A DNA stretch of 43,510 nt from Pseudomonas sp. MYb60. Its GTDB lineage: Bacteria > Pseudomonadota > Gammaproteobacteria > Pseudomonadales > Pseudomonadaceae. Under the pieces are notes generated by a model. The model had not been told where the DNA came from and ran no database searches. It was given only the letters and a program-made list of their open reading frames with translations. Location: assembly GCF_002979555.1 (NCBI RefSeq), contig NZ_PCOZ01000026.1, positions 1 through 43,510 on the forward strand, written 5' to 3'. Each line of letters opens with the position of its first letter. Position 1 is the first letter of the stretch. Shown one piece after another: positions 39,643 to 43,510 of this stretch. A program made the translations under genes and the position numbers.

Positions 39643-39773
39643 CTTGGGACTCCATCGGTATGGGGCAAAACAGCAGTATGAGCCATGGCCCACGATGCGA
39701 CTTAAAGGAAACCGAATTGCGGTGCTGCGTCCTACGCCAGTTCAGCACTGGAGACGACGAGCGAGTGATCGGC

Positions 39774-39816
39774 ATTCTAACGACAGGCCGGAAGCCGATA
39801 TTTCCTCAATGCGACA
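39774..39816 (-). promoter_or_regulatory. ArgR half-site and nearby -10 upstream of aotJ
   Basis: The minus strand reads TGTCGCATTGAGGAAA (39816-39801), a full TGTCGC-N8-AA half-site. Downstream lies TAGAAT (39779-39774) as a possible -10 with no good -35, as for an activated promoter. The layout resembles that before aruC, and shares TGTCGCATTG with it. Confidence 0.5.
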
Positions 39817-39868
39817 ACAATTTACAGAAGCACCGAGAACACGGTTCCAACTCATTGACAGCCTCTGT

Positions 39869-39896
39869 ATTTTATGCAGAGGCAAAAGACATTCAA
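39869..39896 (-). promoter_or_regulatory. Candidate sigma-70 promoter further upstream of aotJ
   Basis: TTGAAT (39896-39891), 16 nt, TAAAAT (39874-39869) on the minus strand. The -10 lies in the loop of a 7-bp hairpin (GCCTCTG/CAGAGGC, 39861-39883). Transcripts from here would run across the ArgR half-site. The remainder of 39897-40166 shows no gene or other clear signal. Confidence 0.35.
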
Positions 39897-40166
39897 CCTA
39901 TTGATACTGCAAATAGCGGGCCTATTATTCGCAAACCCTTCTGGCACGGCAAGTCTGGCGTTTAATCTAATTTGCGAAGGTGTCTGCAGTGCGGTTTTTC
40001 AGGTCACAGGCGTAGCGCATTGCCTCATATTTGGGCGCGGGGTTACACATTTCGTTGGCGCGGTAACATTCAGAAACCTCCTACGAAAGAAACCGATATT
40101 TATTGATTTGGGGGTTGCGCGGGGCCGTCAGATCACCACCCAGCTGAATGTGCAATGGAGATCAAC

Positions 40167-40193
40167 TGTGGGAGGGGCTTGCCCCCTCCCACA
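40167..40193. repeat. REP palindrome between acsA and aotJ
   Basis: TGTGGGAGGGGC, TT, GCCCCCTCCCACA: a single inverted REP unit, 30 bp from the acsA terminator. Confidence 0.85.
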
Positions 40194-40222
40194 CTTGATC
40201 TTCACTGGTTTTGAAATGCTAT

Positions 40223-40259
40223 GAAAAAACCCCGCCTGGCATGCACCGGGCGGGGCTTT
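40223..40259 (-). terminator. Terminator of acsA
   Basis: On the minus strand CCCCGCCC and GGCGGGG enclose an 11-nt loop and are followed by TTTTTTC. It starts 17 bp after the acsA stop. Confidence 0.9.
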
Positions 40260-40275
40260 GGGCCATCAATGCGCT

Positions 40276-42231
40276 TTACGCGACATTCATGGTCTTGTGC
40301 GTCTCAATCAAATGCGCCACCACACCCGGGTCGGCCAGGGTGGAGATATCGCCCAACCCGTCATACTCAGCCGTGGCGATCTTGCGCAGGATACGCCGCA
40401 TGATTTTCCCCGAGCGGGTCTTCGGCAGGCCTGGCGCCCACTGGATCACGTCCGGCGAAGCAATAGGCCCGATTTCCTTGCGCACCCAGTTTTTCAGCTC
40501 CAGGCGCAGCGCTTCGTTTGGCTCTTCGCCATTCTTGAGGGTGACATACACATAAATGCCCTGCCCCTTGATGTCGTGCGGCACGCCGACGACGGCTGCC
40601 TCGGCGACTTTCGGGTGGGCGACCATGGCGCTTTCGATCTCGGCGGTGCCCATGCGGTGGCCGGACACGTTCAACACGTCATCCACACGCCCGGTGATCC
40701 AGTAGTAACCGTCTTCGTCACGACGCGCACCGTCACCGGTGAAGTACATGCCACGGAAGGTCTTGAAGTAGGTGTCGACGAAGCGGTCGTGGTCGCCGTA
40801 CAGGGTACGGGCCTGGCCTGGCCACGAGTCGAGAATCACCAGGTTGCCTTCAGCCGCACCTTCGATCAGGTTGCCGAGGTTATCCACCAGGGCCGGCACC
40901 ACGCCGAAGAATGGACGTGCCGCCGAACCCGGCTTGAGCGCATGGGCGCCCGGCAGCGGGCTCATCATGTTGCCGCCGGTTTCTGTCTGCCACCAGGTGT
41001 CGACAATCGGGCAGCGGGATTGGCCGACGTTCTTGTAGTACCAATCCCAGGCTTCCGGGTTGATCGGCTCGCCCACCGAACCCAGCAGGCGCAGGCTGCT
41101 GCCGTCGGCGCCTTCCACGGCCGCGTTGCCCGAAGCCATCATCGCGCGGATAGCGGTTGGGGCGGTGTAGAGGATGTTGACCTTGTGCTTGTCGACGATC
41201 TTCGCCACCCGGGTGATATCCGGATAGTTAGGCACACCTTCGAACAGCAGCGTGGTCGCGCCATTGGCCAGCGGGCCATAGACAATATAGGTGTGGCCAG
41301 TGACCCAGCCAACGTCGGCGGTGCACCAGTAGATTTCGCCTGGGCGGTAGTCGAACACGCGCTCGTGGGTCAGCGCGGCGTACAGCAGGTAGCCGCCGGT
41401 GGTGTGCTGCACGCCTTTGGGCTTGCCCGTGGAACCGGAGGTGTAAAGGATAAAGAGGGCTTCTTCGGCACCCATCTCTTTTGGCGCACACACGGTGCCC
41501 GCCACTTTCATCAGGTCTTCGTACCAGATGTCGCGATGCTGGTTCCACTTGATCGCGCCATTGGTGCGCTTGCACACGATGACTTTCTGGATGCTGTTGG
41601 TTTCCGGGTTGGTCAGGGCGTCATCGACGTTGGCCTTCAGGGAAATTTTCTTACCGGCGCGGATGCCTTCGTCGGCGGTAATCACCACCTTCGACTTGCA
41701 GTCGATAATGCGACCGGCCAGCGCCTCCGGCGAGAAGCCGCCGAATACCACGGAATGGATCGCACCGATGCGGGTGCAGGCCAACATTGCCACCACCGCC
41801 TCGGGGATCATCGGCATGTAGATCGTCACCACGTCGCCGCGATGCACATCCTGCCCGCGCAGGGCGTTGGCGAACTTGCAGACTTGTTCATGCAACTCGC
41901 GGTAGGTGATGGTGCGGCTTTCGGAGGGGTCATCGCCCTCCCAGATGATTGCCGCCTGATCGCCGCGCTCGGCGAGGTGACGGTCCAGGCAATTGTAGGA
42001 AACGTTAAGGGTGCCGTCGGCGAACCACTTGATGTCGACGTGGTGGTCGTCGAACGAGGTCTGCTTCACCGTGGTGAAAGGCTTGATCCAGTCAAGGCGC
42101 TTGGCTTGTTCGCGCCAGAAGCCATCGGGGTTCACCACCGACTGCTGGTACATGGCCTTGTAGGTCGCCTCGTCGGTCAGCGTATTGGCTGCTACTTCGG
42201 GGCGAACGGGGTACAGGGAAGCCGCACTCAT
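40276..42231 (-). CDS. acsA: Acetyl-CoA synthetase AcsA
   Basis: 651 residues. It makes acetyl-CoA from acetate, ATP and CoA through acetyl-AMP. ANL-superfamily motifs: the P-loop YTSGSTGKPKGVQH, VTGHTYIVYGPLANG, DTWWQTETGG, TGDGARRDEDGYYWITGR, and RSGKIMRRILR carrying the lysine that is acetylated to switch the enzyme off. Length and N-terminus (MSAASLYPVRPEVAANTLT) are normal. It is transcribed alone, divergently from the DUF2790 gene. Confidence 0.97.
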   Translation of the reverse strand: MSAASLYPVRPEVAANTLTDEATYKAMYQQSVVNPDGFWREQAKRLDWIKPFTTVKQTSFDDHHVDIKWFADGTLNVSYNCLDRHLAERGDQAAIIWEGDDPSESRTITYRELHEQVCKFANALRGQDVHRGDVVTIYMPMIPEAVVAMLACTRIGAIHSVVFGGFSPEALAGRIIDCKSKVVITADEGIRAGKKISLKANVDDALTNPETNSIQKVIVCKRTNGAIKWNQHRDIWYEDLMKVAGTVCAPKEMGAEEALFILYTSGSTGKPKGVQHTTGGYLLYAALTHERVFDYRPGEIYWCTADVGWVTGHTYIVYGPLANGATTLLFEGVPNYPDITRVAKIVDKHKVNILYTAPTAIRAMMASGNAAVEGADGSSLRLLGSVGEPINPEAWDWYYKNVGQSRCPIVDTWWQTETGGNMMSPLPGAHALKPGSAARPFFGVVPALVDNLGNLIEGAAEGNLVILDSWPGQARTLYGDHDRFVDTYFKTFRGMYFTGDGARRDEDGYYWITGRVDDVLNVSGHRMGTAEIESAMVAHPKVAEAAVVGVPHDIKGQGIYVYVTLKNGEEPNEALRLELKNWVRKEIGPIASPDVIQWAPGLPKTRSGKIMRRILRKIATAEYDGLGDISTLADPGVVAHLIETHKTMNVA

Positions 42232-42629
42232 CTTTCTTACCTCGGTGACAATAGTTGTTTTTGTATGCCCTGTTGTAGCCGGGGCTGCCCCATAGAACCA
42301 TTCGACGATGGTAGTAACAAGCCCCTACATTTTGCCCTGACATCCCCGTATACAGCTCTAGCCCGCGGCCTGCGGCGCCTCGTGGCAAAGGTGAAAAAAG
42401 CTTCACCACGGGATTGTTACAAAATCTGCCAATAGTGTTTATCAAAAGCACGGGTATATGAATATAACTCGCACGCCTAAAATCAACTCCGTCAACACGA
42501 CACTGAGATTAACAACGCAACAGCCCCCACGAAGGCATCGTTAATCCGAACTACCCAACTCCTAAGTTACACACGCGGCCCCACAAGGGCCCCGTGACCC
42601 CTTTCGACCTAAATAAGGTAAATAGAGAA

Positions 42630-42899
42630 ATGAAAGTGTTAGCCGTGATGGTCCTCAGCAGTGTATTTGCCACCGCCGCCCTGGCCGGCGAAGCCCCGAC
42701 CGAGCTGGCTGCCCAGCATGCACCGGTGGTTGAGGACTACACCTACAGCACCCAACTGGATATTGCCAAAGTCGTATCCATGAGTAGCATTCCAGAAGTA
42801 TGCGAAGTTGTACCGGTAAAGATGGAATATGAAGATTCTCAGGGTCAGCGTCATATTCTTAATTACCACGTGATGGGCAATGGTTGTTCTAACGGCTAA
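42630..42899 (+). CDS. DUF2790-family small exported protein
   Basis: 89 residues from ATG 42630 (MKVLAVMVLSSVFATAALA); the earlier in-frame ATG at 42594 would destroy the signal peptide. Cleavage is likely after ALA (residue 19). The mature protein has the DUF2790 pattern: YTYSTQLDIAKVVSMSSIPE, CEVVPVKMEYEDSQG, ILNYHVMGNGC with two cysteines that may pair. Such proteins are numerous in Pseudomonas, small, periplasmic and of unknown function. The 398-bp gap to acsA (42232-42629) holds both divergent promoters, which I could not define. Confidence 0.85.
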   Translation: MKVLAVMVLSSVFATAALAGEAPTELAAQHAPVVEDYTYSTQLDIAKVVSMSSIPEVCEVVPVKMEYEDSQGQRHILNYHVMGNGCSNG

Positions 42900-42935
42900 T
42901 CACCTGATGCGTTCGAACTGAACCTGATCTTATTC

Positions 42936-42959
42936 GCCGCAAGAAATCGTTCTTGCGGC
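42936..42959. repeat. Perfect 10-bp hairpin after the DUF2790 gene
   Basis: GCCGCAAGAA, ATCG, TTCTTGCGGC, 36 bp beyond the stop. There is no T-run on either strand. It is probably a 3' end or RNA-stability element for the small gene. Confidence 0.55.
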
Positions 42960-43119
42960 AAAGAACCGAGCCCCTCCTCCTCCCGCTGCACCCCCTCGAA
43001 AAAAATCCTGCCGCTCGTCCCTTCGGCCAACCCCAGCAAACCCGCGTCTTGGCTTGAAAAGCAGGCTTTTTGTCTGCGATCCGTGACCATCCGCCACAAC
43101 ACAAAGCCGATTTTTTCCC

Positions 43120-43383
43120 TATAATGCGCGGGTAAATCGGGCCTGCAATATCCCTTTACACTGGGATGAAGAGCCAGACCTGAGGCCTCCCGCTGGAGCA
43201 AGCACCTACCGCTCCGCCCCTCAAGCCTCACGCAGAGCACCCGTAACCCTATTCCGTTTAATGCGTGCGCTAGCTGCAACAAACGATTCCTTAAGATCCA
43301 CCGCGGCCTCTGGGCCGTGTGAACACCCAACCATCCGGTTTCACACGGGCACCTTTGAGCCCTCACGCAGGAGACGACACGTC
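43120..43383 (+). promoter_or_regulatory. Candidate promoter and long leader of nrdB
   Basis: TATAAT at 43120-43125 is a perfect -10 with a weak -35 (about ACAACA). It would give a leader of about 250 nt. That leader holds an inverted repeat CCGTGTGAA (43315-43323) / TTCACACGG (43340-43348), and GGAG lies 10 nt before the nrdB ATG. I see no clear NrdR box. The stretch 42960-43119 holds nothing recognisable. Confidence 0.4.
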
Positions 43384-43510
43384 ATGCTGAGCTGGGACGA
43401 ATTCGACAAAGAAGAAGAAGGCGAAGTAGCCACCAAAGGCGCCAACGCCGGCCACGCCACCGAAGCCAACATGGACCGCCTCGACGGTGACGGCGCCAAA
43501 GCCGCCCTCG
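43384..43510 (+). CDS. nrdB: Ribonucleoside-diphosphate reductase beta subunit NrdB, 5' part only
   Basis: 42 codons from ATG 43384 to the window edge. The N-terminus MLSWDEFDKEEEGEVATKGA with an Ala/Gly/Asp-rich continuation matches the start of class Ia NrdB of pseudomonads, the subunit that houses the diiron-tyrosyl radical for deoxynucleotide synthesis. The catalytic part is outside the window, so the call rests on this N-terminal signature. GGAG lies 10 nt upstream. nrdA, often the gene before it, is not here; the DUF2790 gene is. Confidence 0.8.
   Translation, partial: MLSWDEFDKEEEGEVATKGANAGHATEANMDRLDGDGAKAAL

Noticed and set aside
39939..39960. Sigma-54 promoter at a CTGGCACGG block
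   Set aside because: The GG is not followed by GC at 10-nt spacing, so the -12 element is missing.
40258..42435. 725-codon open frame on the plus strand
   Set aside because: It is the antisense shadow of acsA, with no recognisable domain and His/Val/Gly-biased composition.
42092..42451. 119-codon minus-strand frame overlapping the acsA start
   Set aside because: It overlaps acsA in another frame and has no family signature.
42896..43366. 156-codon minus-strand frame antisense to the nrdB leader
   Set aside because: No ribosome site or domain seen; composition is that of a chance frame in non-coding GC-rich DNA.

Overview
The window reads as chromosomal DNA of a Pseudomonas, most likely the P. 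fluorescens group. The reasons are the polar-flagellum gene set with sigma-54 and FliA promoters, AmrZ and RsmA, the aot-argR and aru (arginine succinyltransferase) blocks, a DUF2790 protein, and scattered GTGGGAGGGGGC-type REP palindromes. GC content is high throughout and most of the sequence is core genome. This assignment rests on recognition of proteins and motifs, not on a database search.

Layout: (1) 1-8267, motility. flgB-C-D-E lie on the minus strand behind a sigma-54 promoter, cheV-cheR on the minus strand, and flgA, flgM-flgN-flgZ on the plus strand, with a FliA promoter before flgM. At the left edge, where flgF would be expected, flgE is closed by a terminator. The next minus-strand gene is a cysteine-free, coiled-coil-rich protein behind a HrpL-type box, a candidate type III secretion substrate. 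(2) 8272-11550: an MFS permease, tRNA-Arg(CCT), two very small membrane proteins behind a sigma-54-type promoter, and amrZ, the ribbon-helix-helix regulator of motility and exopolysaccharide. (3) 11559-20268, housekeeping: mgtE, two identical tRNA-Arg(ACG), tRNA-Ser(GCT), rsmA, lysC, alaS, ltaE, and a second-type lumazine synthase behind an FMN riboswitch.

(4) 20339-28107 is the arginine succinyltransferase operon, transcribed leftwards as aruC-F-G-D-B, a small conserved protein, then aruE. It turns arginine into glutamate and succinate. (5) 28398-34298 is one giant gene for a 1966-residue leucine-rich-repeat protein with a dermonecrotic-toxin-like N-terminal half and three tandem modules of about 300 residues. 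It sits between aruC and argR, which are near neighbours in related genomes, so it looks like an accessory insertion. (6) 34303-39642 is aotJ-Q-M-O-P-argR: arginine/ornithine ABC uptake plus the AraC-type regulator ArgR. ArgR-like half-sites (TGTCGC-N8-AA) lie upstream of both aruC and aotJ, tying uptake and catabolism together. (7) 40276-43510: acsA, a DUF2790 exported protein, and the first 42 codons of nrdB behind a long leader.

Two themes recur. Several regulators of the motile/sessile switch (FlgM, FlgZ, AmrZ, RsmA) lie close together. Non-coding structure is also plentiful: REP/REPIN elements, a REP used as a terminator, a riboswitch with a Shine-Dalgarno-masking hairpin, a dyad over the alaS -10, and a terminator-like hairpin between aotJ and aotQ. 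The least ordinary items are the HrpL-box gene at the left edge, the sigma-54-controlled pair of tiny membrane proteins, and the giant LRR protein.
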